A DNA stretch of 64,000 bases from the NCBI GenBank assembly GCA_027922465.2, contig BQMF02000591.1, forward strand, positions 1 through 64,000. The letters run 5' to 3'. The stretch is from Turritopsis dohrnii (lineage: Eukaryota > Cnidaria > Hydrozoa > Anthoathecata > Oceaniidae). The position numbers were made by a program, and so were the translations under genes. This document shows, one piece after another, positions 22,491 to 33,188 of this stretch (positions within the stretch are counted from its first letter, which is position 1; every line of letters begins with the position of its first letter). Below the pieces are notes generated by a model. That model worked only from the letters and a program-made list of their open reading frames with translations, was not told where the DNA came from and ran no database searches.

Positions 22491-22563
22491 TGGGGAAACA
22501 GAGGCCCCGACCTTCAAAAATGAATTTATCTGTTACAATATTTGTTGGTTCCTTAAGATTTTT

Positions 22564-22577
22564 ATACCATTAAATAG
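22564..22577. repeat. Left target-site duplication of the Penelope-like insertion
   Basis: ATACCATTAAATAG here is repeated exactly at 25870-25883, bracketing the two head-to-head copies. Confidence 0.75.
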
Positions 22578-22825
22578 TTGAAGGTTATGAATGATTGCTA
22601 ATCTTCATAAAGTGCTCGACTAAAAAGTATCAGGAGCGAATATACAAAAATAATAACAAACTTCTTTTAGAGCAGAACTCTGAGTTTCATGTTTCCAATC
22701 ATCAGCTGCTACAAATGATGTATAGAATGAAAAAATTCTCAATTTACAAACGTAAACGTACGATAATTGCTATGTCGTAAGATTTTAATAAATAGCGCAA
22801 TAAAACAGAACAAAAGGTGTAATTA

Positions 22826-24511
22826 TCAGTCTTTAGATTTATAGTTAGCTAGCATATATTTGTTCATGTGGCGACATTTTGCAACAATTTCTGATCTTTT
22901 GTTTAAAAGTTCAGATTTTTTCTCGAAGGATAAGATCTCTAGTTTCTCCTGTAAGCACAGTCTGCACGTTTTTGACACATTTGAGTACGCCTTTACATGC
23001 TTAATGATCGACCAAGTAAGGTTTGGTACAGTGCCACGATCTTTTAAGCTCCATACATGTGTTGATAAGGTCGTGCTGTTCATGTATTTTCTGTTTCGGA
23101 AGGATTGGTTGTGTCCGTTGAACCTTTGTTTAAACTCTTTTTCAGTCAAACCTATGTAAACTTTCTTCTCCTCGTTTGGTGCAGTGACCTCGCATTTATA
23201 GATGACAGAAGTGGCTCTGCAATTCCCGTTTAGTGGGCATCCTGCTTTGTTACGGCAATTACACGCTTTGGTGGTCGCTTGTGTGTCCGAAGAAACTTTC
23301 TTATTGTGGGCATTGATGATCGAGCGGACGTTTTCTGTGCAAGAGTAACTCACTTTAACGTTATTTTTGTTAAAGATTTTCCGTAGATTGTTTTCCTTGG
23401 TGAAGTGTTTGTTGATTAACTTCATGAAAATTTTGGCGACGTTGGTCGAGACATTTTTGTTATAAGGTGGGTTGAACCAAATAATATTACGTTTTCTCCT
23501 CCTACGGTGGTTGTTAGGCTCAGGTTTCTTGTAGGTAAGTTTTATGTTTCTATATCCACTAGATTCCAGAGCTGCCTCGTATTCGGATTTCGCCTTGTTG
23601 AAAACATCTTCGTTAGATGAATTTTTTGCTAATCTACGGTTGATTGATACTGGGAGTTGTTTCAGTATGTTCTTTGGGTGGTTGGATGATGTATGTACAT
23701 ATTTCAGCTGGTCGTTGGGTTTTTTGTAAGGTCTAAATGTTTCAGATATGAGGTCAAGCGTTACGTCCAGAAAGTCTACTGTTTTCAAATTAATCTGAAT
23801 TTCAATGTCGAAACCGATTTCTTTGAAGACCGAAACTATTTCCTTTCGTTTAATGTCCGCTGATCTTCCGTTTAGGTTGCGGGTTAGCATAAGACCATCG
23901 TCTCTGTACAGTCCAACGTTTTCTTTGTCAGTAATTTGTTGGGTAAGATTCTCCAGAATATAAATACCGACTAGTTCGCATACTTCTGCTCCATCAAAAC
24001 TCCCCATCGTTACATCAAAACAGTCTTTTGATTTCTTCTTCTTCCAAGCCTCACCGTTGGTAAATAACAGGGATTTACGACAGTGACGGATTGTTCTTAA
24101 GTCCTTGTCACTTATTTGAGAATGCTGGCTGGCAAAGTTCAAAGCCTTTTCTAAGATTTCTTTAGTGATGGCTGGATAGAATTCTTTAATGTCCATCTGG
24201 ATGAAGGTACACTCGTGTTTTTGTTCGATAGAAGAAAACCATTCTGTTACCTGGTCAGTGTTCTTCCATTGATTTACTTGTAGAAGGTTTCGTAAAGATG
24301 TATTTATTCGATCGAGGATAGATTTGCTGATTGCACCGAGTTCACTTTTGCATGGGTTAATCAGGCGGCAAGGGTGTTTTTGATGGAAGTTATCCTTATG
24401 GTCTTTCAAAGTGATGAAAGCTTCTGATTTAGCAAGGGATTCAGCACGATCGTCGACACAAAATGAGGTTGCAATAAATTTAGCCTCTTGGTTAACAGAC
24501 GCTTCCAACAA
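22826..24511 (-). CDS. Penelope-like reverse transcriptase with GIY-YIG endonuclease, 5'-truncated
   Basis: 561 codons. RT motifs: A FIQMDIKEFYPAI (about 103-115), B VTMGSFDGAEVCELVG (167-182), C LYRDDGLML (201-209, catalytic Asp pair 204-205), then FLDVTLDL (247-254) and FRPYKKPNDQLKYVH. A Cys cluster ACNCRNKAGCPLNGNC (416-431) precedes the GIY-YIG domain (YKCEVTA, KKVYIGLTEKEFKQRFNGH, 438-467; Arg463). The order RT, Cys motif, GIY-YIG is that of Penelope-like elements. The YRDD box is unusual, since most have Y[AV]DD. The N-terminus is missing at the inversion point, so the first Met is not the native start. Copies its RNA by target-primed reverse transcription. Confidence 0.9.
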   Translation of the reverse strand: MLEASVNQEAKFIATSFCVDDRAESLAKSEAFITLKDHKDNFHQKHPCRLINPCKSELGAISKSILDRINTSLRNLLQVNQWKNTDQVTEWFSSIEQKHECTFIQMDIKEFYPAITKEILEKALNFASQHSQISDKDLRTIRHCRKSLLFTNGEAWKKKKSKDCFDVTMGSFDGAEVCELVGIYILENLTQQITDKENVGLYRDDGLMLTRNLNGRSADIKRKEIVSVFKEIGFDIEIQINLKTVDFLDVTLDLISETFRPYKKPNDQLKYVHTSSNHPKNILKQLPVSINRRLAKNSSNEDVFNKAKSEYEAALESSGYRNIKLTYKKPEPNNHRRRRKRNIIWFNPPYNKNVSTNVAKIFMKLINKHFTKENNLRKIFNKNNVKVSYSCTENVRSIINAHNKKVSSDTQATTKACNCRNKAGCPLNGNCRATSVIYKCEVTAPNEEKKVYIGLTEKEFKQRFNGHNQSFRNRKYMNSTTLSTHVWSLKDRGTVPNLTWSIIKHVKAYSNVSKTCRLCLQEKLEILSFEKKSELLNKRSEIVAKCRHMNKYMLANYKSKD

Positions 24512-25687
24512 AGTTTTGATGGAGCAGAAGTATGCGAACTAGTCGGTATTTATATTCTGGAGAATCTTACCCAACAAATTACTGACAAAGAAAACGTTGG
24601 ACTGTACAGAGACGATGGTCTTATGCTAACCCGCAACCTAAACGGAAGATCAGCGGACATTAAACGAAAGGAAATAGTTTCGGTCTTCAAAGAAATCGGT
24701 TTCGACATTGAAATTCAGATTAATTTGAAAACAGTAGACTTTCTGGACGTAACGCTTGACCTCATATCTGAAACATTTAGACCTTACAAAAAACCCAACG
24801 ACCAGCTGAAATATGTACATACATCATCCAACCACCCAAAGAACATACTGAAACAACTCCCAGTATCAATCAACCGTAGATTAGCAAAAAATTCATCTAA
24901 CGAAGATGTTTTCAACAAGGCGAAATCCGAATACGAGGCAGCTCTGGAATCTAGTGGATATAGAAACATAAAACTTACCTACAAGAAACCTGAGCCTAAC
25001 AACCACCGTAGGAGGAGAAAACGTAATATTATTTGGTTCAACCCACCTTATAACAAAAATGTCTCGACCAACGTCGCCAAAATTTTCATGAAGTTAATCA
25101 ACAAACACTTCACCAAGGAAAACAATCTACGGAAAATCTTTAACAAAAATAACGTTAAAGTGAGTTACTCTTGCACAGAAAACGTCCGCTCGATCATCAA
25201 TGCCCACAATAAGAAAGTTTCTTCGGACACACAAGCGACCACCAAAGCGTGTAATTGCCGTAACAAAGCAGGATGCCCACTAAACGGGAATTGCAGAGCC
25301 ACTTCTGTCATCTATAAATGCGAGGTCACTGCACCAAACGAGGAGAAGAAAGTTTACATAGGTTTGACTGAAAAAGAGTTTAAACAAAGGTTCAACGGAC
25401 ACAACCAATCCTTCCGAAACAGAAAATACATGAACAGCACGACCTTATCAACACATGTATGGAGCTTAAAAGATCGTGGCACTGTACCAAACCTTACTTG
25501 GTCGATCATTAAGCATGTAAAGGCGTACTCAAATGTGTCAAAAACGTGCAGACTGTGCTTACAGGAGAAACTAGAGATCTTATCCTTCGAGAAAAAATCT
25601 GAACTTTTAAACAAAAGATCAGAAATTGTTGCAAAATGTCGCCACATGAACAAATATATGCTAGCTAACTATAAATCTAAAGACTGA
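24488..25687 (+). CDS. Second Penelope-like copy: RT C-terminal half and GIY-YIG
   Basis: 399 codons. From residue 9 (SFDGAEVCELVG) it is identical to residues 171-561 of the minus-strand copy, so it keeps motif B onward, the YRDD box and the whole GIY-YIG domain but lacks RT motifs before B. The first eight residues come from junction sequence. It cannot make an active RT alone. Confidence 0.9.
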   Translation: MVNRRFQQSFDGAEVCELVGIYILENLTQQITDKENVGLYRDDGLMLTRNLNGRSADIKRKEIVSVFKEIGFDIEIQINLKTVDFLDVTLDLISETFRPYKKPNDQLKYVHTSSNHPKNILKQLPVSINRRLAKNSSNEDVFNKAKSEYEAALESSGYRNIKLTYKKPEPNNHRRRRKRNIIWFNPPYNKNVSTNVAKIFMKLINKHFTKENNLRKIFNKNNVKVSYSCTENVRSIINAHNKKVSSDTQATTKACNCRNKAGCPLNGNCRATSVIYKCEVTAPNEEKKVYIGLTEKEFKQRFNGHNQSFRNRKYMNSTTLSTHVWSLKDRGTVPNLTWSIIKHVKAYSNVSKTCRLCLQEKLEILSFEKKSELLNKRSEIVAKCRHMNKYMLANYKSKD

Positions 25688-25869
25688 TAATTACACCTTT
25701 TGTTCTGTTTTATTGCGCTATTTATTAAAATCTTACGACATAGCAATTATCGTACGTTTACGTTTGTAAATTGAGAATTTTTTCATTCTATACATCATTT
25801 GTAGCAGCTGATGATTGGAAACATGAAACTCAGAGTTCTGCTCTAAAAGAAGTTTGTTATTATTTTTGT

Positions 25870-25883
25870 ATACCATTAAATAG
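25870..25883. repeat. Right target-site duplication of the Penelope-like insertion
   Basis: Exact match to 22564-22577. Confidence 0.75.
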
Positions 25884-25887
25884 ATCC

Positions 25888-26390
25888 TAGTAACCCGGGT
25901 AAAAATTTTTACCGAGTTTAACTCCGAAAAGGATGTGTCAAATTCGCCTTTCCCGAGTGCGAACCCCGTGACGAAAATTTCAATTTGGGAATTGGCAACA
26001 AAAAGGGCATCCATGTTGTAGAGCTCGAAAAACTGATCAAAAATGTGTATTGGATCGTTTCGCTACGACCAATTGTTAGAGAGGTGTCAAAAATTTTAAA
26101 ACCGAATAAAACGTAGGCCCAAATGTTGCGTCACCCCATCACCCGTATCGCGGACCCTAAAAAACGTCACTTATCCCTATTGGTTCTCGAGATATTTTCC
26201 CAAAAACGTTGCATTCGATTGGGATGCAATAAAATGATTCCCCGTGATAATAAAAATAACTGACGTGCCAACCACGTGTATGATAGTAAAAAAACGCTCT
26301 TGCCTCTACGTGGTTTAACACGCAACTAAGAAGAACTTGACCGTAAATTTAAACAAAATATATCACTCTCTAAAATGAAAGTGGGATGCA
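25888..26390 (-). mobile_element. Non-autonomous Helitron, relative of the 33158-42080 Helitron
   Basis: Read on the minus strand, the 3' end is a hairpin (GGTAAAAATTTTTACC) followed by CGGGTTACTAG, matching the terminus at 33158. Its 5' part (26300-26390: ACCGT, TATATCACTCTCTAAAAT) matches the first about 130 bp of that Helitron. The middle (25985-26280) matches the Helitron family copies at 43060-43260. No coding capacity. The exact 5' base is lost. Confidence 0.6.
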
Positions 26391-26527
26391 CACTATACGG
26401 TAAAATACGGTAATGACTTCTGCACATCCTTTACGAAATTAAGGCCAGTAAAAAACTTTTACACGAGATGCTAATCTATATCCTAATATGCGCTGTGGAT
26501 CCGCTTTTTTCACTCTCTAAAATTAAT
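26391..26527. other. Flank of the ISL2EU insertion with a possible Helitron 5' end
   Basis: At 26476, after A, the sequence TCTATATCCTAATATGCG is nearly the same as the 5' start of the 33158-42080 Helitron but points rightward. It may be the 5' end of a copy into which ISL2EU later inserted. No 3' end could be paired with it. Confidence 0.35.
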
Positions 26528-28053
26528 ACACTAATTCGACACGATTTTTCCGCGTTATTTTTTAGAGGTCTGGATCTAATTAGCTTGGCTAGAAAACATA
26601 GCGACGATAAGAAATAAGCCTTTCTAGCTTTAGAAGACGAAGTGGAATTAGCTCTCTCTTACTTGAATTTACTTTTACTGTTTTTATATTTAAAAAATGG
26701 ATTACGATATGGTATCTCGTGTGAGTGTTGAAGAACTTAAGAAATATTTAAGACTCAGAGCGCTGAAAGTTACTGGAAGAAAGCAAGAATTGGTTGCTCG
26801 TGTTTTTGCTGCTGCTGAGAACAATGTTCAGCCTGTTATGTCTGCCAATGAAATTGAGAAGGAGTTGAAAATAGAATACCAACATAAGTTGAAGCTGGAT
26901 GACATTACAGTTCCTGATCCTAATTCCCTTACTGATAACTAGTTAAATGAACAAAATGGGATTAAGTTCTGGCTTATGATATTGTGTCCAGATATATTTA
27001 ACTTCTTGATGTTTTTTCCATTCGAACTTGGAAGCAAAGACTTAAGTGATTACAAAAACTCAAAAGCTTATAGTTATTTCAAATCTGGTTGGCTGCAGCC
27101 ACTTTATTATCATCATGTAGACATTACTAGTAAGTTCTGTATCTTGAAAGCTGACTGCAGAAAATCTCAGAATATTCGTGATACATACCATAAAATATGG
27201 TTAGCAATTGAGAAGAAGACTGCGCATATACGTTCGTGTTATTGTTCATGTATGGCTGGCATGAGTGAGACTTGTAACCATGTCACTGCAGCAATGTTTC
27301 GTATTGAAGCTTCGGTAAGACTTGGCTTAACAAATCCAGCGTGTACCAGCTCAACAAATGAATGGCTCCCCTGCGATAAAGAAGTTGCTCAAGTCAAAAT
27401 GAAAGACATGAACTTTAACAGAGAAGATTTTGCACAGAGAGGTAAAAAGAAGCGTTCCCTTGTTTCTACTCCAAAGAAAGTTTCTAATCCTGTTGGAGAT
27501 GCAAATAAGAAATTGTTATCTTTGTCAGACATTGCAAAGGCAATTGAAGATATAGCTTCGGATAGTATTACACACATAGCAGTACCAAAACCAAAAGTTG
27601 TTTTTTTTCGTGAAGTGCTAAAAGTTACGACAAAACCTTGTGATGTTACTGGTATTCATGATATTATGTTAATGTCTGACAATATTACATCGCTTATGAT
27701 AAGTCTGGCTGGTATAATGACTGTTGAAAACATTCAATTAGTTGAAACGAATGCAGCGGACAAAGTTTAATTGAAAGTTGGTATCACCACCGAAAGGGAG
27801 TTATCACCGCATCAAAATGTCACGATGTATATACGAAAATGGTTAAAGTTAACAAGGGTCACACTGTCGTTGATATGTGGTCATTATACCGAAAGATATC
27901 CGGTCTTGTTTTTGTTAATCCTAACATACCAGCATTAAAATATGGAAGAACAATGGAGAATGATGTGGCTAACTGTTTTTTTGATTTCATGAAAAGTAGA
28001 CACAAGAACTTTCAAATGCATGAATGTGGACTATTTCTTACCCAGCGGGCACA

Positions 28054-29470
28054 AAAACGTCGTAAAGACGTCGTAGAGACGTCTTTCCAAGACGTCCCTA
28101 AGACGTCGCAAAATGATCGCGAAGTGGGAATCTCAAAAGACGTCCCAATTACATCTTCACTGAGACGTCTCGATGACATCCCAACGACATCGTAACGACG
28201 TCGCAGAATTATGGAATTTACGTCGTAGAGACGTCTTTCCAAGACGTCCCTAAGACGTCGCAAAATGATCGTGAAGTGGGAATCTCAAAAGACGTCCCAA
28301 TTACATCTTAACTGAGACGTCCCGATGACATCCCAACGACATCGTAACGACGTCGCAGCATTATGAAATTTACGTCATAGAGACGTCTTTCCAAGACGTC
28401 CCTAAGACGTCGCAAAATGATCGTGAAGTGGGAATCTCAAAAGACGTCCCAATTACATCTTAACTGAGACGTCCCGATGACATCCCAACGACATCGTAAC
28501 GACGTCGCAGCATTATGAAATTTACGTCGTAGAGACGTCTTTCCAAGACGTCCCTAAGACGTCGCAAAATGATCGTGAAGTGGGAATCTCAAAAGACGTC
28601 CCAATTACGTCTTCACTGAGACGTCCCGATGACATCCCAACGACATCGTAACGACGTCGCAGAATTATGGAATTTACGTCGTAGAGACGTCTTTCCAAGA
28701 CGTCCCTAAGACGTCGCAAAATGATCGTGAAGTGGGAATCTCAAAAGACGTCCCAATTACGTCTTCACTGAGACGTCCCGATGACATCCCAACGACATCG
28801 TAACGACGTCGCAAAATTATGGAATTTACGTCGTAGAGACGTCTTTCCAAGACGTCCCTAAGACGTCGCAAAATGATCGTGAAGTGGGAATCTCAAAAGA
28901 CGTCCCAATTACATCTTAACTGAGACGTCCCGATGACATCCCAACGACATCGTAACGACGTCGCAGAATTATGGAATTTACGTCGTAGAGACGTCTTTCC
29001 AAGACGTCCCTAAGACGTCGCAAAATGATCGTGAAGTGGGAATCTCAAAAGACGTCCCAATTACGTCTTCACTGAGACGTCCCGATGACATCCCAACGAC
29101 ATCGTAACGACGTCGCAAAATTATGGAATTTACGTCGTAGAGACGTCTTTCCAAGACGTCCCTAAGACGTCGCAAAATGATCGTGAAGTGGGAATCTCAA
29201 AAAACGTCCCAATTACATCTTCACTGAGGCGTCCCGATGACATCCTAACGACGTCGTAACGACGTCGCAGGATTATGAAATTTATCGTCGTAGAGACGTC
29301 GCGAAATGGTCGCGAAGTGGGAATCTCAAAAGACGTCCCAATCACATCTTGACGTCTCGATGACATCCCAACGACATCGTAACGACCTCGCAGGATTAAA
29401 TCGTTCATCTTTATAAAGTCGTCGTAGAGACGTCTTTCCAAGACGTCCCTGAGACGTCGCTCAATGGTCG
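28054..29470. repeat. 152-bp tandem array, about nine units
   Basis: Unit includes GTCGTAGAGACGTCTTTCCA and AAGTGGGAATCTCAAAAGAC; the period is 152 bp, as shown by identical frames recurring at 28522, 28674 and 28978. Each unit has about a dozen GACGTC-like words, so single strands could fold extensively. Since 152 is not a multiple of three, the repeated 65-codon minus-strand frames are not genes. Confidence 0.9.
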
Positions 29471-30284
29471 CGAAGTGGGATCCTCAGAAAACGTCCCAAT
29501 CACATCTTCACTGAGACGTCTCGACGTCTCTCAATCTCTGGCCGTAACGACATCGTAGAGACGTCCCATTAACAACCTCCTCTTCCTGGGATATCATAAG
29601 CCATCTATGTTGGGATCATCAAAAGAACAAAACATAGAAAATTCAATGGATGTCTCCTCTTTAATTCTTTTTAAAAGTTTACAACGCAACAATTTACAGT
29701 TCAATATATACTAACTAATTTGTCATCAAGTTATAAAATTTTGAATCACATGTATTTCCACATTTAAGACTCCCTTCGGCTAGCCTTTTTGAAATTTCTC
29801 ATTATCGATCAGGAGATCTTTGAGCATCATCTACAGTGCTCTTCTGACGCTGGAATGCTGAAACTAAGTTCAACAAGAATGTATAAATATGTATAAATAT
29901 ACCCACCGAATGGATTCAGAAAACAGAAACTCACCGTTAATTTCATCGAACAGGATCGTATCTTTTCAAGGTGTTTTTCCATTTACACTTTGCTAGTTTA
30001 CCTTTAACAAAACGCCATGTTTAATTAATTCTTCTAAGTTTTATCTAAACGTCTTTTAACGAAACTTATGTTACATGTATCATTATTAACAGTAATTAAC
30101 CTTTTCTTACAAGAAAGTCTTTGCTTTTGAAACTTTCTATATCACATGTGAATTTTAGAACCCGGGAATTTCTCTTTGTCTTACGTATTTGTGATTGGTC
30201 TATTTTAAATTCATGCAACTGTAGTAAAACTTATTCGATGAATCTTTGTTGACTAATCGCTTTTGAAAATTTATAATTCTTTCG

Positions 30285-31080
30285 AAGGTCGTAATTTAAT
30301 CTGTATAGAAACGTCCCAAAAACGTCGTGAAAGCATCCCTTACACAACCAAGAAAAAGAATCGGTACGAATGGAAATTCTATATGGAGTATGTTGTTGTT
30401 ACTCAAAGTTTACTGTTTAATGAAATTTGAAAATTTTTATCAGGTCCCAAATTGATCGTAAAAGGATCCCAATTGCGACGTCCCATTTTCAAACGTCTCT
30501 ACGACGTCGCATAATGATCCTAAATTAATAATTGTTTCGAAGGTCGTTATTTAATCTGTATAAAGACGTCCCAAAAACGTCGTAAAATCATCCCTCACAC
30601 GACCAATAAACAGAATTCGATACGAATGTAAATTCTATATAAGCATACTCGATTTATACTGTTTAATGACTGCAGAATGAAATTTGAAAATTTTTATCAG
30701 GTCGCAATTTGATCGTAAAAGGATCCCAATTGCGACGTCCCATTTTCAGACGTCTCTACGACGTCGCAAAATGATCCTAAATTAATAATTGTTTCGAAGG
30801 TCGTTATTTAATCTGTATAAAGACGTCCCAAAAACGTCGTGAAAGCATCCCTTACACGACCAATAAACAGAATTCGATACGAATGTAAATTCTATATAAG
30901 CATGTTAGTATTACTCGATTTATACTGTTTAATGACTGCAGAATGAAATTTGAAAATTTCTATCAGGTCCCAAATTGATCGTAAAAGGATCCCAATTGCG
31001 ACGTCCCGTTTTCAGACGTCCCTACGACGTCGCAAAATGATCTCAAAACCAAACGACCATTTTACGATTAAATTGAGACG
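30285..31080. repeat. Array of about 255-bp units, three copies
   Basis: Unit from AATTGTTTCGAAGGTCGTTA through AGACGTCCCAAAAACGTCGT to ACGACGTCGCAAAATGATCC. Copies start near 30285, 30525 and 30780. The right-hand counterpart of the 152-bp array, sharing the GACGTC words. Confidence 0.8.
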
Positions 31081-31506
31081 TCTCAAAGACGTCTTGTGCC
31101 CGCTGGGTAGTAAGCATACTCCATACATTGGTAGCCCAGATCGCATCATGACCTGTTCTTGCTGTAAGCCTGCATGCTTAGAAATAAAGTGTCCATATTC
31201 TATCAATCACTTATCTCCTGATGATCCATACTTAAAGAGAGAAGACAATAAGCTCGTGTTAAGTAAAAGTCATCGATACTACACACAATGTCTTGTTCAG
31301 ATAGCTACTACAAAGTTGGCACATTCTTATTTTATGGTATGAACACCTCACGGTTATGTTATCGATCATATTGATTTTGACAGCAATATGTGGTACTTGG
31401 TTAAACTTGAACTAGTTTCCTACTATCAACAACATTATTTAAAGCATATTTTTAACAACTAAAGATCCAAGTGTGAAAGAATCAATTCAACTGTTCCGGC
31501 TTTACC

Positions 31507-31818
31507 AAGAAAAACGGCTATTTTTATAGCCACAAATTTATGAAAAAATACATTATTTTGACTCTCAGAGTAAGGCTTGGCACCCTTACTTCTTTGTTGT
31601 TCTTTTATTCTTTTCCATCCCTTGTTCCCTCTAAGGCCTTTCATAACCAAAACATACATTTTTAATGTTCTCCTACTGACCAATAAGAAAGGTATAAACA
31701 TCTTTTGGAAAAACAACACTTTTATTCACAAGTGTCCATCATAAACAACTGTTTGTCATGTATTTAGCCAAAATAATGTTTTTTTGATATGTGTAGCTAT
31801 AAAAATAGCTGTTTTTGT
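31507..31818. repeat. Inverted repeat between the two convergent ISL2EU genes
   Basis: AACGGCTATTTTTATAGCCACA (about 31512) and its inverse AGCTATAAAAATAGCTG (about 31798) lie about 270 bp apart, with further matching arms including ACATTATTTTG. Probably a small MITE; it could also act as a shared terminator for the convergent genes. There is no ORF in the 31462-31862 gap. Confidence 0.5.
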
Positions 31819-31862
31819 TGAGAGCTGGACCAGATGACAGTCACCGAACAGCAATCAGGAAA

Positions 31863-33157
31863 CTAGACTTTCTTTTCCTTGATCAGTACCGGCTTCAAAT
31901 TACAAAGAGCAGCACAGGTTTTCACAATATCATCCACATGGTGTAGCATAGTAATTGGCAATATGTTCTTGAGAATGCAATAACATTTAATGGGATTTAT
32001 TGCTCGTTCCACTTGTATTCTAAGATTGGCTATATCTTTTGTTTTTTTGCATTCAACTTTCGTCATTTGACTTTTAATACGAGCAACAGGGGCTACACTA
32101 AAACTGCAAAATCTCAAAATTAATTCTTCCCTTATTTGAAAACCACCTAAGATTCTACTCATTACTTTGATCCATGTAGTAAAAGTATTGGAGCAAACGG
32201 TTGGTGAAATTCTGAAACGGTCAGCTAGATCTTCGTTCAATACACCAAGTCGCAATCTCATTAATGGAAGCAGCATCTCGTTGCGATGAGACAACCGCTA
32301 TTTGTCATTTGGCATGGTCCTCTTCCCTTTGCTGTATCTCAGTGTTCTTTTAGCTCCTCTCCAATACCTTAATTTTGGTAAATATGGTGATAGAAGTGTA
32401 AATAGAGTATCGAAAAGTGCTATTGATGCTAAACCAGTATAAAAATTCATCTTTCAATCAGGTTTTATTTTTCTCCAGCTCAAGTATGTGTTATTGTGAA
32501 GTAATTTTGCCCCAGTAGCTCTCTTTACTTGCAATGATAACTTCTTCACTATTGTTACCAAGGCATTTATTAGGGCTTTCTTGTCTACGCACTTTTCACA
32601 TGTAGCTTACCTGGTGTTACAATGTAGGAATGACCTAATCCTATTGAAGAGTGTGATGGTGTAGGTGAAAACATGAATGTGTTTGTTGTCGTCACATTTG
32701 TTGGTTCAATATCATCAGTGTCAACATCCTTTCCTTGTGTCTTGACACAAACAGAAGCTTCTTGCTTTGGCAAAGATGGTGCACGAAACAAAGTTCTTCT
32801 TGTCTTTTTCACAGATTTATCGTAACCTAACTTCAAAGTAGGATCAGGGTTAGCTGTGGTAGGGATACCATCAACAAAATGCTCAGAGCAAACACGATCA
32901 CTTGAACAAGGTTTCCAAGCTGATTTGTCTTTGTTTATTCGTCTTCATGCTTGTATCCATCTCCTTCTAGCTTCACCATTCCTCAAAACACTGAGGAAAC
33001 AATAAAGTTTGTTTGGAGGTTCTAACCAACAACCACATTCCTTTCTAGTTTTCCCTTCATGGATGGGACAAGATTCAGCTCTCCATTTGTAAATTCTTGA
33101 TGTGCTGTTGCAACAACCGTTTACTGCACAATTTGATCCTCTAATAATAATACTTGA
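31863..33157 (-). pseudogene. ISL2EU transposase (THAP + HTH + DDE), catalytic core deleted
   Basis: Reads from a THAP zinc finger (CAVNGCCNSTSRIYKW at about 33130, a Cys pair near 33020, then CSSDRVCSEHFVDG) through a linker (ORF 32585-32836), IKPD/MNFYTGLASIALFDTL, the helix-turn-helix LNEDLADRFRISPTVCSNTF, to the tail ARIKSQMTKVECKKTKDIAN. Between SRILGG and FQIREELIL about 100 residues expected in the family are missing, including the first catalytic Asp residues. Stops occur near 32940, 32450 and 32296. The N-terminal end is cut by the Helitron; beyond it at 42081 the frame reads LL then SS without an ATG. Dead transposase; family assignment from motif memory. Confidence 0.75.
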
Positions 33158-33188
33158 CTAGTAACCCGTGTAAAAAATTTTTACGGGT
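33158..33188 (-). other. Helitron 3' terminus: hairpin and CTAG
   Basis: Stem ACCCGT/ACGGGT with an A/T-rich loop, 2 nt from the terminal CTAG; next host base T. The same arrangement occurs at 53640-53669, where CTAG is again followed by T. Confidence 0.75.

Larger units (their letters stand above)
22578..25869. mobile_element. Penelope-like retroelement, two head-to-head copies
   Basis: A minus-strand copy (22578 to about 24511) and a plus-strand 5'-truncated copy (about 24512-25869) share about 1.33 kb of essentially identical sequence in inverse orientation. About 510 bp unique to the first copy (about 24000-24511) forms the loop. The pair is flanked by a 14-bp duplication. Inverted, partly truncated neighbour copies are typical of Penelope-like elements. 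The plus copy's 3' end stops about 65 bp earlier than the minus copy's, so these are two insertion products rather than a simple assembly mirror. Confidence 0.85.
28041..31107. mobile_element. 3.07-kb DNA transposon, CCCAGCGGG ends, TA target duplication
   Basis: Starts CCCAGCGGGCACAAAACGTC and ends with GTGCCCGCTGGG, flanked by TA (28039-28040, 31108-31109). Removing it with one TA rejoins the YqaJ reading frame exactly, which fixes both boundaries. Inside are a left array of 152-bp units, a unique middle (about 29600-30280) and a right array of about 255-bp units, all rich in the palindrome GACGTC. No transposase gene. Same end type as 16762-19346 and 3425-3545. Confidence 0.9.
26697..31461 (+). 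pseudogene. ISL2EU accessory nuclease (SAP, SWIM, YqaJ), interrupted
   Basis: Starts MDYDMVSRVSVEELKKYLRL: a SAP DNA-binding helix pair in the first 40 residues. An in-frame TAG at 26940-26942 (probably TGG once) separates this from the ORF 26976-27770, which has a SWIM zinc finger CYCSCMAGMSETCNH (residues 88-102 of that ORF). A frameshift near 27750 then gives SWYHHRKGVITASKC, the start of the YqaJ domain, and PALKYGRTMENDVANC. The 28041-31107 element interrupts the codon series at CGLFL; after it the chain resumes SKHTPYIGSPDRIMTC and CLEIKCPYSI (catalytic Asp, Glu-x-Lys). A TGA at 31340-31342 replaces the expected Trp before TPHGYVIDHI. It ends at 31461. Proposed role in the family: lambda-exonuclease-like nuclease aiding transposition. 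Confidence 0.8.

Noticed and set aside
23544..23729. Frames antisense to the Penelope-like ORF (also 22860-23159, 24784-24969, 25354-25653)
   Set aside because: Mirror shadows that appear twice because the two copies are inverted.
28012..29441. Five near-identical 65-103-codon minus-strand frames
   Set aside because: They are one frame repeated by the 152-bp tandem array. The period is not a multiple of three and the frames exist only because the repeat lacks stops in that phase.
28054..29470. CRISPR-like array
   Set aside because: Whole units repeat with no unique spacers, there are no cas genes, and the setting is eukaryotic transposon DNA.
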